Shown piece by piece: positions 45,357 through 57,678 of a DNA stretch of 64,000 nucleotides. The stretch covers positions 17,861,001-17,925,000 of the forward strand of contig NC_056409.1 in assembly GCF_905147365.1 (NCBI RefSeq), read 5' to 3'. The position numbers were made by a program, and so were the translations under genes. The notes beneath the pieces were generated by a model that saw nothing but the letters and a program-made list of their open reading frames with translations, did no database searches and was not told where the DNA came from. Position 1 is the stretch's first letter. The number at the start of each line of letters is the position of its first letter. This stretch comes from Aricia agestis. Lineage: Eukaryota > Arthropoda > Insecta > Lepidoptera > Lycaenidae.

Positions 45357-45370
45357 AAAACTAACCACAG
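44820..45370. repeat. ~145-bp tandem array
   Basis: Three units, each with ACCGTATTCAAATCGGATCA, CCCCCTCTT and ATACACCAGATGTTAA or variants, ending in a CAGACAGACAAACAGACAG run. No ORF beyond repeat artefacts. Confidence 0.8.
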
Positions 45371-45469
45371 TTTTGGCTTCTATAGCGATGTAGTAACAGC
45401 TTAATATTTTTTGGATATCTTTAATGTACAGAATTGTCATTTCTACAGTTTTATTATATGTATAGATAT

Positions 45470-45900
45470 CACGTGCAAGTTGCGAAAGTGTGTCTGTTAC
45501 CTCTTAACGCCTAAACTGCTGAACAGATTTTGCTGAAATTTGGCATGGATAACTCCATAATATATTTTTAAGAGTCCCGAAAAAGGACATAGACAGTGGC
45601 GTAACTATAAGATCCGGGGCCGTGGCAAATTGATGGGGCTCTATCAGTAAAAATCGTCACGTTTATAATAAACAATATTATGTATTTAAAAATTTTTGCC
45701 CATTTGGGTCGGGGGCGCGTGGCATTTTGCCAGCCCTATATTTACGATTTCCCGAGAAAAAAGTATCCTATGTCCAGTGGGACATAGGATACTTTTTTTC
45801 TCGGGAAAATGTACAGTTCCCGAATTCCGCGCGGTTACTCCGTTGTGCAAGAGTTATGGCACAACGGAGTTGCGGGCGTCATCTAGTAAATTTATTATAT
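45470..45900. repeat. Rearranged TACTAATATTATAAATGC repeat with palindrome
   Basis: Contains GCTGAAATTTGGCATGGA, an inner palindrome AGTATCCTATGTCC / GGACATAGGATACT around 45760-45800, and GGAGTTGCGGGCGTCATCTA. A TIR-like AGTGGCGTAACTA sits at 45597. Confidence 0.6.
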
Positions 45901-47190
45901 TACATATTAATCATAAAAATCAAAGAAAAATTTCTTTGATAATGAAATACATCTGCATTTTCCATTTTTATTTTGCATGTATGGTTGAAAAGTTGCTTAT
46001 TGCTATATTTGTTTAGATTATTCAATACATAGCTCCACTTTCACGTCGTACAGTCGATTACCTACTCTGGTCTGTGGTATTACTTTTACACGGATGATTC
46101 GTTCTCCATCAAAGACTTCATGAACATGATTGCTTTGGAATTAGTTTGTGTTCTATAATTTTTAATTAGGTAAACAACCTGTTTTTAGTAATAAGTAATA
46201 ACTAAGAAGATGATCTTACAAATAAATAAATACAAAGTAAAAAATCATATTCAATGAATTTGAAAGAATATTTCATGATCGTGTATATTTAAGTAAATAT
46301 AGCTTTCGATAAGTACTGATTTTACGCGGAAAAAGTCTGCGGAAATATTATGAAGTCCACAACCAATAATAATTTGGCTCATTACTTTTTATTGTGCTAA
46401 AAATATAAACAATTACCAAAAAAGTGCAGTGACTTGTATGAGAATCATATGAGAAAAGCGCCCGTGAGTTTCCGCCGTCAACCGACCCGCGGCGTTGCCG
46501 TAGCTTAGCAACGATATCCAAGAGGCCTATACGTAAATTACTTATTCGCGATGAATGACGACATTGTGGCAGCTCCTGCAACTATCATGCATGCATCCTC
46601 CTTATGTAGGAACTTCATGGTACATATTTAGTCGAAATTAAAAATAAAGGTGTGCGAAAGCTCGGGTTTCAAATGTTGACGTTAGTTTTGATATTTTGAG
46701 TTTTCTTTACGTTTGGATGTTCTTGCGGTATTCTGGCGATAGTAAATTGTATTGAACTTAATTATTGTGAAATAACTTGTGAATAATTGTGACAATGGCT
46801 AAGATGTGGTGAATAAACGAAACAGTATTTCTGGACTCTGTATTTCATTTATGGACCTGTAACGTAAGGAACTAACAATCAGTTCTTACAACATTTTAAT
46901 TAATTAAGAGCAAAAATATTAAGAACTTTACAATCTAAAACATCAACATTATCATAACCAACTGAGATTGTAGAGGTTTTAGAATATAGTGAAGTTCAAA
47001 AAACTTTTTTCGACTCATATGAATGTACCCAAAAAATCTTTTTTCATCTTCTAATAAATCAGCATATAACGTATGAAATTCTCAGAAAATTAATCTTTTT
47101 GAGTTTATATTATGAACCCATATCTTTCGTTTCCTCTTATTTCTCTTTTCCTCTTCTGATAAAATACAGCTAATTACAAGAATATCCTCG
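45900..47190. other. Unassigned intergenic region
   Basis: No supported exon. ORFs in 46.3-46.6 kb show no family features. AT-rich. Confidence 0.4.
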
Positions 47191-47549
47191 TCACTATCCT
47201 CTATAATGCAAATGCACGCAGGTTATGACGGACGAATAACTAAATTGCCGATACGGAATCCGAATGCAGTGGACGCACCCCATCGGCATTTCGTAAATGA
47301 CGACGCTCCGTACGCTCCGTACGCTCCGATTCCGATCCAGTGGACGCGCAGCTTAAACCACCATTGCACCGCGGGCCTACTTGGGGGCTGGGACCTACTG
47401 GTCAATGGAGACAAACGTCTTTGAGACAAAATTCATGTCGCCTGGACGACGACGACAGGTGCAGCGATAGTACAACACGGAAGACACAAGTTGACCTCAA
47501 ACTTAATAATATACTTAGTAGATGTTACTGGACATACATTAAAGTGCGA

Positions 47550-48365
47550 AAATAGGCAAAAAATGTGTTTTTTTTATATGGGAGCCCCCCGTAAATATTT
47601 ATTTTATTTTAATTATATTATTATAACTATTAAAATACAAATATAGGTAAGTAATTGAGGATTTGAGGATTTTGTGAGTAAATTCAAGTGTAGCCTTTAT
47701 TGATTACGAGCAAAAAAATCACGTTTGTTATTAATTTTATTTTGTTTTTAGTATAAATTATTGTTGAATTATGTGGCAACAGTTCAATACTCAATCTGTG
47801 AAAATTTCAGAAATCTAACTATAGCGGTTCTTGAGATACAGCCTGGAGACAGACAGACAGACGGACAGACATCGAAGTCTCAGTTATAGGGTCCCGTTTA
47901 TACCCTTGGGTATGGAGCCCTACAGGGTTCCGTACCCAAGGGTATATTTTTTTTATAAAAACCAATGTTTGAGTTTTTCATACAATTATGAAAAACACAA
48001 AGATGTGAAAAACTCAAAGTTATTACATAATAAAACATCATTGTTCTACATAATATTCTATATTATGTAGATGTAGAATATCATTGAAGTTAGCACTACT
48101 AAACTCGCAATAAATGCGAATTTATTGCGAGTTTTGAGGAGCACTAAATTCGCGGTTTTTGCAACAAAATAGCACTCAATTAGCACTTAATTAATAACGC
48201 AATCCCGAGTTATTTTGCTGACTTTGTCTTGCTAGCTTGACATACGTCGGAAAAAGGCACTATTAGATAGGAAAAATTATTTTTATACTTTTTAGTTCAT
48301 AAGGATGTTATTATTGTTTTTACCTTGGAAGTCGGTTTTAATTTTTTGTTAAAAATAATAATTTC
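47550..48365. repeat. GGTTCCGTA-family repeat and fold-back half copy
   Basis: 47550-47940 ends with GACAGACGGACAGACATCG and GGTTCCGTACCC. 48247-48365 is one arm of the CCGACTTC fold-back family (GGAAAAAGGCACTATTAGAT). Between them are short inverted repeats with ACTCGCAATAAATGCGAA. Confidence 0.6.
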
Positions 48366-49904
48366 ACTCTTTTTAGACTTTTCTACGACTATTTTATTTG
48401 GATCTATAATATTACACACGAAATTTTTAATTTACATCAAAGACCCAGGAAACTTGAACCTCAGATACTTATCGTTTTGAAAAATCCTTTCTTCGAAGAC
48501 CGCTTGGCGTGGACAGGGGATGCGGGCCACAGGACAGGGGAAAGGAACATGTGACGGAGATAGAGGATAGACTTCAGAAAATGGGATTTAATGTAGGCAT
48601 CTAGGTCCCTCTTTAACCTACTTCATTCTCAGGTTCATAACCTACAATTAAACCAGAACAAAATGACGCTTGAAGTTGTTTACTTACTTACCCACAAACC
48701 CACAAAGTAATTTCTTTATGGGCGTTGGCCCACCAGCCACCACTCATTCCCACCACTGTATCTCCTATGTCACCAGGATCGACAGCGATATCCAACCATG
48801 AAAGCCTTTTGATTTTGATCTCGGGAGCCCGAGGGACAGGCTCAAACTGGTCTGGGACCCGCAACGAAATTAATCAGAAGAAAATGTGCGCTTTTATAAT
48901 TTTGAACGTGGCGGTAATATCGTGGACGTCCGCGGTAAAACGATAACATAGGGGAGTAAAATGTATGGAAATATATTATGAAGACGCTTTTAAATTTCCG
49001 TCGACGATAACTCTTTAACGTGCACGTTAGACATCACGACGTCTACACTCTTCGGAACCGCACAAAACGTCCGCGGTGCGTAAAATCAAAATAAATTAAC
49101 GTACCTACCCAACGTTTTATTGTGGAAGTCAGTGTCCACGATAACGTGACGGTCTTATAAATTAACGTCCGGAATTATAAAAGCGCATAATAGAAGTATG
49201 AAGAATTGTAATTCCTCTTTCTATTCAAAGCGGAGAAAGCAAAAATTTGCAGTGACGGAATGTCAAATAACTTAGGGGAAGCACTACGAAAATAAACTAT
49301 AATAATAAAAATTGTATCTGAGCTAAGTATGGCTAAATTAATATTGAAATTTGTTGTGTTAGACTATTGCCAATAATAATTGTGACAAAAACGCTTGAAG
49401 GCATGGATTAAGTTCCTATAGCGCTGTCCACGATATCATCGTAGTATGCGACATCAGATTTACACTGTAGGTTGTCTAGCATTGTAGTTCTTTCGTCTTG
49501 GCAGAAAAAACTCTACCAGAGAACATGATGAGAGGTTTATTCAAACATACTGCCTTCGGTCGTACATATTCTACCATTTCTACCTATGTGCTCGACCGAT
49601 GCTAGTAACTTAGATCCGTAAAGTTTGACTTTAAAATTTCCATGGCTGGTAACGAATTGAGATACGCAGTGATCAATACCCATCCAGGGTTTGGATAAGC
49701 GTTTACGAATATTAGGAAAAGTTTTAAAGATTTCGGGGTTCCGTACCCAAAGAGTAAAAACGGGAATATTACTAAGACTTCGTTGTCTGTCCGTCTGTCT
49801 GTCTCCAGGCTGTATCTCAAGAACCGTTATAGGTAGAGTTCTGAATTTTTTACTGATTGTGTATATCTGTATTATTCTGTAGCTGCTATAACAACAAATA
49901 CTGA

Positions 49905-51150
49905 AAACAAAATATCAAGTTATTAATTAAAAGTGAATTTATTCTAACCTAAACTAAACATACAGTTTTCCCAACCCCCCCCCCCCCCTGGAAATGTTGC
50001 TTAATAAAATAGTGTCGCGTCGTTAGTAATGAGTTTTAATTTTCCTTTTTTAGGAACAAACTTAACTTTTTTAGGAACAACTTAGTTCTCCTTTACCAGC
50101 AGCGCTCCCGCCGCTTTGGTAGGTTGACTGCCGCCCCACCCTGAGCCCAAGTCTGGCTACGCCCATGTTTAGGAACAAACTAAGTTGTTAATTAAAAGTG
50201 AATTTATTCTAACCTAAACTAAACATACAGTTTCGAGTGTCTTTGGACTAATATGCGGGAGGCTTTGCCTGGATATGGACAGACGGACAGGCTGATATTT
50301 TATCTTTGTGTCGTTTGATTCATATGCGAGAGGCTTTGCCCCTACTTGGGGGGGGGCTGCACTCCCCCAAGCCCCCCCTCTCTTGGTAATGTTGCTTAGC
50401 AAAATGGTGTCGCGTCGTTATTGTTTAGTTTTAATTCTCCTATTTTAGGAACAAACTAAGTTATTAATTAAAAGTGAATTGATTCTAACCGAAACTAAAC
50501 ATACAGTTTTCGAGTGTCATTTGATTAATATGCGGGGGACTTTGCCTGGATATGGACAGACGGACAGGCTGATATTTTATCTTTGTGATCGCGTCCCGTT
50601 TTTACCCTCTGAGTAAGGGACCATAAAAAGGAGAAAATTATCATCATATTTCCCTTATTATACTATGCTAACGCGGACGAAGTCGCGGGCAACAGCTATC
50701 CATACTAATCCATACTAATATTATAAATGCGAAAGTGTGTCTGTCTGTCTGTCTGTCTGTTACCTCTTCACGCTCGAACCGCTGAACCGATTTTGCTGAA
50801 ATTTGGTATGGAGATACTTTGAGTCCCGGGAAAGGACATAGGATACTTTTTATCCGGGAGAAATGTACGGTTCCCGTGCGATAAACCAATTTTGGCTCAA
50901 CGGAGTTGCGGGCGTCAGCTAATATTATATATGCGAAAGTGTGTTTGTTTTTTGTCCTTTCTTCGCAGCCTAACGAAGCAACCAATCGACTTGATTTTTG
51001 GCATAGACTTAGTTGAAAGGATGGAGAGTAACATAGGCTACTTTTGGCCTTAGAAAAACATCATGTTTCCAAAGGAGATTTGCAAGAATATTCGTATTTT
51101 ACGCGATTTTCGAATTCTACGCGAGCGAAGCCGCGGGCAAAAGCTAGTAT
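49905..51150 (-). repeat. Inverted counterpart of the 43.7-44.8 kb composite repeat
   Basis: On the minus strand the order is the CCCGCGGCTTCGCTCGCG repeat (51150-50922), an inserted TACTAATATTATAAATGC repeat (50922-50704), CAGCCTGTCCGTCTGTCCAT, then units with CGACGCGACACCATTTTGC and G-rich runs. The same order stands at 43682-44810, so both are copies of one larger composite element. Confidence 0.75.
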
Positions 51151-52445
51151 AAGATATAATATAGAAGAATGAAGAGAAAAAAAAAATAATATAAATAAGT
51201 CTATGATAATAATATAGATATTACCTAGATAATAATAGATACTAGAGTCTAGACAGAATCGTATTGACAGCAATATCTACTAAGTAATTTTTTTGCGCTG
51301 TATTGTTCAGCGATAAAGCGCAAAAGTAAATTTTAGTATTGCTCATCGTTGTAATTGCAGGTACTAACGAGCCCTCGACTCCATCAAATCTTCATTTAGG
51401 TTGAACAATGACATTCTTATTTTATCTTTTAATTGCTAACTGCGTCAAGCTTCTATACGTAGGTATGTACTCATTAATTCAGCCACAACTAGTCTGGTAC
51501 AAGACGTGCGTTTAACCTAGTCTTAGTTTTCACTATACATATAACTTATAAGGTTTCCGATTGTCTGACTAGACTACCATGCATAGGTTATTATAGGAAA
51601 CGAAGAGTGCAATTTTACAATTTAAGTTTAATCGAAAATCAACAACAATAACAACACACTAATCTCTTGTAGGTACTAGGTAGGTACTATCAAGTTACTA
51701 TCTTTTGATTTCGAGATAAGAAAATTCTGCAGAGTTAGGTTCTATTAGCGTAACTCCATTAATTTGCAACAAAAGGCCTAGAAAGGGTTAAATATCATTG
51801 AGAAAATGAGCATTTCATTAAATATTTTTATTGAACAACAAAATCGTAGCAACTACTACGGGGTTACAGCTATTTACAACACTAAGTAGGTATATATTAT
51901 ATTATAATATTATATTTACACAATACATTAAGTACTTATACGTATCTATTCTGCATGACTGGTGAGACATTTGCAATACTTAAGGAGTGTACTCGGTACT
52001 CAATTCTCATTATAATTATGTAATGAAATTAGGTAAGTACTTAATTTTTTACCAAATTTCCCTTTAAATAAATGAATCATGGATCCTGATTCCTGAGTGA
52101 ATTCCGCGGCTAGGCAAGTAGGCATACTATGCGGCCGGCGCGGCGGGGCGGCGTGCGCCAAAGAAACACCGCTCCGCTACCCTTCCAGCGCGCGGTGTCT
52201 TAACTTTAAGCTACATAATATAATAACTATAAATTATTATAATAACCAAATATCACGTCGTCGAGTATTGAAAATGTCTCACCAGTCATGTGTATAAATT
52301 TTATTCTATTTTGTTTAAGTTTAAAACAAATAACAGAGGAATAAAGCATTGCTGGATTTTCCATTGAGTACCTTTCCAAAGAGTAATCGCATTTTGCTGA
52401 AATCAGTCATGTTTATAAGCCTATTAAATATTAAAATAGAAAAAT
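51151..52445. other. No recognisable gene
   Basis: AT-rich except for a GC-rich stretch at 52100-52200 (GGCCGGCGCGGCGGGG). A minus-strand AATAAA lies near 51828. I could not tie either to an exon. Confidence 0.35.
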
Positions 52446-52449
52446 AATT

Positions 52450-52807
52450 GGCCAAGTGCGAGTCGGACTCGCGCACGAAGGGTTCCGTACCGTTATAAAG
52501 AAAAAATAGGCCAAAAATTGTGTTTTTTATGGGAGCCCCCTTAATTATTTATTTTATTTAAATATTATTATGAATTATTAAAGTACACATATATTTAAGG
52601 CCTTTGTGAAAATTTCAAGTGCCTACCTCTTATCATTATTGACAGCGAGCAAAAAAGGCCAAAAAATCACGTTTGTTGTATGGGAGCCCCCCTTAATTAT
52701 TAATATTATTTTGTTTTTAGTATTAGTTGTTATAGTGGCAACAGATATACACAATCTGTGAAAATTTCAAAAGTCTAGCTATAGCGGTTCTTGAGATACA
52801 GCCTGGC

Positions 52808-52898
<91 letters not shown>

Positions 52899-52958
52899 GG
52901 ACAGACAAGAAGTCTTAGTAATAGGGTCCCGTTTTTACCCTTTGGGTACAGAACCCTA
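52450..52958 (+). repeat. GGTTCCGTA-family repeat with long (GACA)n microsatellite
   Basis: A typical copy (GGCCAAGTGCGAGTCGGACT ... CTTTGGGTACAGAACCCTAA). Its short GACA run is expanded to about 23 units at 52807-52900, compared with 3-4 in the other copies. Confidence 0.85.
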
Positions 52959-53290
52959 ATAAAAAGCCTTATTACACCCTCTTACTACAAAACGTAATAT
53001 TAAGATATTACAGGTTTCATTTTCATTTTTCATACGAAATGAATACTTATCAAAATTCATTTGTAATAATTTATCTGTTTAAATTGGTCAAAAATAAGAA
53101 ATCGTTCTATGAGGATCATTTCGATTTACGAGGCAGGCTTTTCCGTTCGCTTTATATTTAAAAATCTATGTTTTAATACAACTCAGGTAAAATTAACTTA
53201 TAGAATCAATACGATAACGGCAAAACCACCTAAGCACTACACATTAAATAGCTTAACTTGTGCCAGGTTTCTAAGGTTTTTTGACAGGAG

Positions 53291-53296
53291 TTTATT
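53291..53296 (-). promoter_or_regulatory. Candidate polyadenylation signal of the carboxylesterase gene
   Basis: AATAAA on the minus strand about 175 bases after the stop codon. Confidence 0.45.
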
Positions 53297-53469
53297 ATAT
53301 TATGTATATACCTATATTTTCAGCTCGTTGTTGATTGGTTAATTTTTAGACGCTAGCTAATCAAAGGCCATACACAGAAATGAATAGATAAATTTCTGTC
53401 AAATTAACTCAGAAACTATGCATTAAACTTTCAAACGGACGAACTGTATGGCGTCCAATCTTGCGAAGT

Positions 53470-54270
53470 TCACGCGGGTCCGTAGTTGTCGTAGAGCCAA
53501 TCCCAGAAGCGCGTTCTAGCGGGCTCGGGGTCGGTGCGCATCGTGAAGTTGCCGTCGATGTCGAGGTAGGTCACGTGGTGAGTGTCGTTCACCGGCGCCC
53601 ACTTGAAATCCACCACGGACTCGTAGTCGATGGGGGGTGTTGGGTTCCTGGGCATTAGGAAACTTATTTAATGAATTGGAAAGTGGCAGTTACGATGGTC
53701 ACGAATCGCGAATCGTGATATACCTAAATATATACCGAAGATAAGATTTTATTTCCACCGATAAGCTATCGGAGTCCCTCAAAAGCAAAGCAAAGAAAGT
53801 CTGCGAGTGTCTGATAAGGCCGATGATGATCTAACAATTATTATGTTTTATGGGATTACATTACTCCATGAAACTTAGAAATTTTCAGAACTCAAGACGT
53901 ACAATAAGGGAGAAAATCGTGGAGGAAACCTCCACGTTCACCCGTTAATCAGTACTAATCTAACTATAGTGCGGGCTGCGACTTACCCAGTTTTGGCGAA
54001 GTTGGTCCACATCTGCACCATTTTTCTCGACACGTCCAACTCGGTCGAGTCCTCATCGAGACGATAGTTCAGTCTCGAGAAGTAGAAGAGGTAGCCCATC
54101 TCGTCCCCGTGGCAGACGCCGGGGTGGTTGATGCCCAGCATGCGCTTGAACAGGCCCAGCGCGCCGTCGAACGCGAACCGGTAGAAGTAGGTGGGACTGG
54201 TCCGGTTGGACTGCGCGTACAACCGCACCGTCTCCAGCGACGGCCGCAGGAACATTATGTCCGTGAACAT
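53470..54270 (-). CDS. Carboxylesterase (COE family), last two exons
   Basis: Exons 54270-53987 and 53647-53470, joined by a GTAAGT...CCCAG intron that gives KTGNPTPPIDY in frame, stop TGA at 53472-53470. The 153 visible residues are the C-terminal third of an alpha/beta-hydrolase esterase: TSPTYFYRFAFDGALGLFKR, then HPGVCHGDEMGYLFYFSRLN with the catalytic His, VQMWTNFAKTGNPTPP, and ARTRFWDWLYDNYGP at the end. Insect COEs hydrolyse dietary, pheromone, hormone or xenobiotic esters; the substrate cannot be told from this part. The oxyanion-hole and GESAG-type exons must lie upstream. The upstream acceptor is TGTTACAG, phase 0. I find no further exon in the rest of the window, so either a long intron follows or the gene is truncated. 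Confidence 0.93.
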
Positions 54271-54566
54271 CTGTAACAGTTGCAAACTTGGGTCAATGAA
54301 TAAGTGATAACTGATAAGCAGACCAAGACATTCAATGGTTTTGGTATTTCTAGTACAATTTTGATATTGGTTTCGGTCAAATCTGCCTGTTCTGGTCTCG
54401 GTCTTGGTTTTTCTAGTTTTGAGATCAGGGATAGTCTTGGTCCCGGCATTGCTTTTTTGCAAGACCAAGACTGCAAGACCAATTTTAAGATGCTGCGTTT
54501 CATGATACATTGAAGGTTCAACGAATATTTTACATTCTCAGTATTTCACAATAGATCTTTATTACA

Positions 54567-54971
54567 TAAAACCGACTTCTAAGGCAAAAACAATAATAAC
54601 ATCCTTATAATATGAACTAAAAAGTATTAAATAATTTTTCCTATCTAATAGTGCCTTTTTCCGTATTCGGCTTAAACTCAACTAGGTATTTCTGTACTCA
54701 ATCTTCATCATTTTGAAGTCGGTACCAGATATAGCTGAATCTTCAGTCTGCCAGAATATTTGAAACTTTTGTAACTGGCACCGACTTCAAATTATGAAGA
54801 TTGAGTTCAGAAATACCTAGTTGAGTTTAAGCCGAATACGGAAAAAGGCACTATTAGATAGGAAAAATTATTTAATACTTTTTAGTTCATATTATAAGGA
54901 TGTTATTATTGTTTTTGCCTTAGAAGTCGGTTTTAATTTTTTGTTAAAAATAATAATTTCACTCTTTTTAG
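54567..54971. mobile_element. Long fold-back element, copy 2
   Basis: Arms of ~160 bases: AAAACCGACTTCTAAGGCAA on the left and its complement near 54910-54934, with GAGTTTAAGCCGAATACGGA in the right arm. Same family as 30088-30491. It lies just upstream of the last two esterase exons, possibly in an intron. Confidence 0.85.
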
Positions 54972-54974
54972 TTA

Positions 54975-55805
54975 CCTAGTAAATTATCGCGTACTATACG
55001 TAGAATAATTAATACACCTGTATATTATTCTACGTATCTTATTACAAGCTCACCGGTGAGCGAGACACAATAGAATAACAATAGATTTCCAAGAATCCAC
55101 GATCGAAGGATTAATAGGAGTAAGTATATCAGTAAAACCGTTTCGGAGGAGTAAGGTAACTAACATTGTGACACGAGAATTTTAAATAATTTATGAAGAT
55201 AAGAAGATGTACTTATTTATTCTATTAAATATTAATATTATAAGGCACTTATTTAAAGGGGCAGTTATAAATTGCAGTTTTGGTAAGTTAAAAATTATAA
55301 ATGGCACGTGTAATAACTAGTTTAGCAGTTAAAACTAAGAAGTAAAGTAAACAAATATGAGTTGTAAAAAATAATGAAATGGATCATTGAAAACATTATT
55401 GAACAGTAAAATAATTAAATGAGCGGTAAAAATTAATTAATGAGCGCTTACGTGCAGTGGGCAGTAACAAATCGGAAATTGTCAGTAAGAAATCTCATTC
55501 TAAGCAGTTTTTTAAACAATGAGGTGGTAAAATATAATAAAATCAGCCAAGTGCGAGTCGAACTCGCCCATGGAGGGTTCCGTACCGTTATAAAGCGAAA
55601 GTAAGACGGTCGCCGGCTGCTGCCGCAGCACGCTCGCTGCGCTCGCTCGGCTCCCTCTGTGTTGTGGTCTAAGTTCTAACCTAACCTAACCTACTCTTGG
55701 ACTTTCTGGATTGTGTTTGTTTTTGTTTTGGTGGGGGGCTGCGCCCCCCGAACCCCCCTTTCGAGGCGGCTGCCCCCCCCGCCGTCCCCCCGCTACGGTA
55801 TCCGT
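54975..55805. other. Intron or intergenic sequence with repeat fragments
   Basis: 55545-55606 is a 5' fragment of the GGTTCCGTA family; 55717-55780 carries GGGGGGCTGCGCCCCCCGAA, the inverted relative of 1970-2015. No exon seen. Confidence 0.45.
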
Positions 55806-55810
55806 GGTTA

Positions 55811-56462
55811 GGCTGCGTCCCCATCAGACACGGCGCGGCGCCGGCACCGTGTTACGGCACGACGCCGCCATCGTGATACGGTACGGTGCGTCCCTATTCA
55901 GTCGATATTTGCGCTCGAACGAGAGTGCTTGTCTGGATAATGGATATGGATCGCGAAAAAATTATTCTCTTGTTTTTGTATTTAACTATCAGGTAATGGT
56001 GGCTTCTCACGGCACGTGATATCACAAGCCGCGCCGCACCGAGCCAATTTTTGCTATTTTTTAACCGACTTCAAAAAAAGGAGGTTATCAATTCGGCCCT
56101 ATTCCATCAATATTTAGCTGTTGGCGCGCTCGAACATGCTTATTTGGATATGGATCACGAATAATGAAATATTTTTTGAAGTCGGTTAAAAAGAAACCGA
56201 GGAAATTTTATCTATTATTTATTATAGATAAAATTTCCTCGGTATACATGACAATATTTGCATTACGCGACATTGATATGTATTTTCATATGCCTCGTTT
56301 AAGTTTGGACACAAATTTTGTTCGGAAGTTTCACCAGAATAGGGGCGCGCGGTGCACCGTACACGGCATCGTGTCACGGTGCGGCGCCGTACCGTATCAC
56401 GGTGGCGGTGTCGTGCCGTAACACGGTGCCGGCGCCGCGCCGTGTCTGATGGGGACGCAGCC
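55811..56462. mobile_element. PIF/Harbinger-like element with ~77-bp GC-rich TIRs
   Basis: Ends GGCTGCGTCCCCATCAGACA and its complement stay inverted for ~77 bases with few mismatches, and TTA flanks both sides. TTA plus terminal GG point to PIF/Harbinger. Inside, MDREKIILLFLYLTIR (from about 55947) may be a leftover transposase start. A perfect hairpin, CCGAGGAAATTTTATCTA and complement, lies at 56197-56241. Confidence 0.8.
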
Positions 56463-56469
56463 TTAAGTA

Positions 56470-57270
56470 GGCCTTCTGTTAAGTCGTTATCGAACCGCTC
56501 ATTCCATCATTTTTATCTCTCATTCAGTTATTGGACTGCTCAATTATTGTTACTGTCCATGTTTTACAGTCGCAATAATTAATCAACCGCCATAAAATTA
56601 AATAACTGCTCAATATTTTTTAAACTGATTATAATAACATCTCAAATATTTAAATAACTGCTCAAAAAATTAGATCCCATATTATAACAAACGTACTTAC
56701 TACTTATCCTAAAACGTGTATAAACTACATAATAGAACAAAAGTTCTGATAAGATTTTAATAGTCTAATTCAGCAACTCCGCAGAGTACTTATATTGTAC
56801 AAGCTACTCTAATTTAACGAAATTATAAATAGATTCTTTTAAACACATTAACTTATAAGTAGGGAATTATATCGTAAAAGAAACACAAGCACGAATATTT
56901 GTTCGTAATTTATTTATTTGGCAACTACTTTGCTACACATCCACCAATAGGAGGGTGAATTTGTGTACGAATTCGGACATCTACCGGTCCCTAGCACTTG
57001 TAAGTTGTATGACTCGAGCGATCTTTACACGAAATATTTCGAGTGTGACCTTTTGAGAATACACAAACTATTAGCAACAAATTATATCGTGCAGGAAACC
57101 GGTCTCGAACGCTTCAACTCCAAAGCGGCCACATGTGGTGTACGAATTCGGACATCTATTATAACCGGTCCCACTCGTTCGACTCGAGCGATCTTTGCAC
57201 GAAATATTTCTAATGTGAAGTTTTGAGAATAAAGTAAACTGCGTTATTTTATTCTCTTAATTTAATTAGT
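56470..57270. repeat. AT-rich region with a diverged direct repeat
   Basis: ACGAATTCGGACATCTA, GACTCGAGCGATCTTT and CACGAAATATTTC occur in the same order at 56978-57050 and 57140-57215. No exon is supported. Confidence 0.5.
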
Positions 57271-57279
57271 AACATGCCT

Positions 57280-57492
57280 GTCTCAATTAAATAATTATAC
57301 ACTTTCCTTGCACTTATTCCACTTTATTATAAGATATTTATTACAAAAATGTTAAATACACGACCGGCTTTGAAAAAATATACACCTGATGATGATTTTT
57401 TCAAAACCGGTCGTGTATTTAACAATTTTGTAATAAATATCTTAAAATAAAGTGGAATAAGTGCAAGGAAAGTGTATAAATATTTAATTGAG
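57280..57492. mobile_element. Fold-back MITE
   Basis: Arms of ~95 bases: CACTTTCCTTGCACTTATTC, GACCGG and their complements. The loop contains ACACCTGATGATGAT. No ORF. Confidence 0.8.
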
Positions 57493-57678
57493 AGATCTGA
57501 GATACAAGTAACATTAATTATTTAATTAATGTTACTTCATACTTGTATTATCGAAGCAGCTTACTTCTCAGAAGTAATGTCATTGTCTCAGAAGTCATGT
57601 CATGTGTGCCTTACGCTCTGGAGTTAAGGCTGAATTTGTTATGTTAAATTTTGGTGACATTGGTGACCGTGACGTGGT

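Noticed and set aside
44085..45370. CRISPR-like array
   Set aside because: The units are ~145-215 bases with no short-repeat/unique-spacer pattern, in an insect genome; ordinary tandem repeats.
46600..46870. Possible LTR-like stretch with AATAAA and GGACTCTGTATTTC
   Set aside because: No second copy, primer-binding site or polypurine tract was found in the window.
48490..48600. Possible LINE C-terminal fragment (CTTGGCGTGGACAGGGGATG)
   Set aside because: Too short and frame-broken to assign with confidence.
52723..52997. ORFs made of repeated TDRQ or CLSV residues
   Set aside because: Translation of the GACA microsatellite in different frames.
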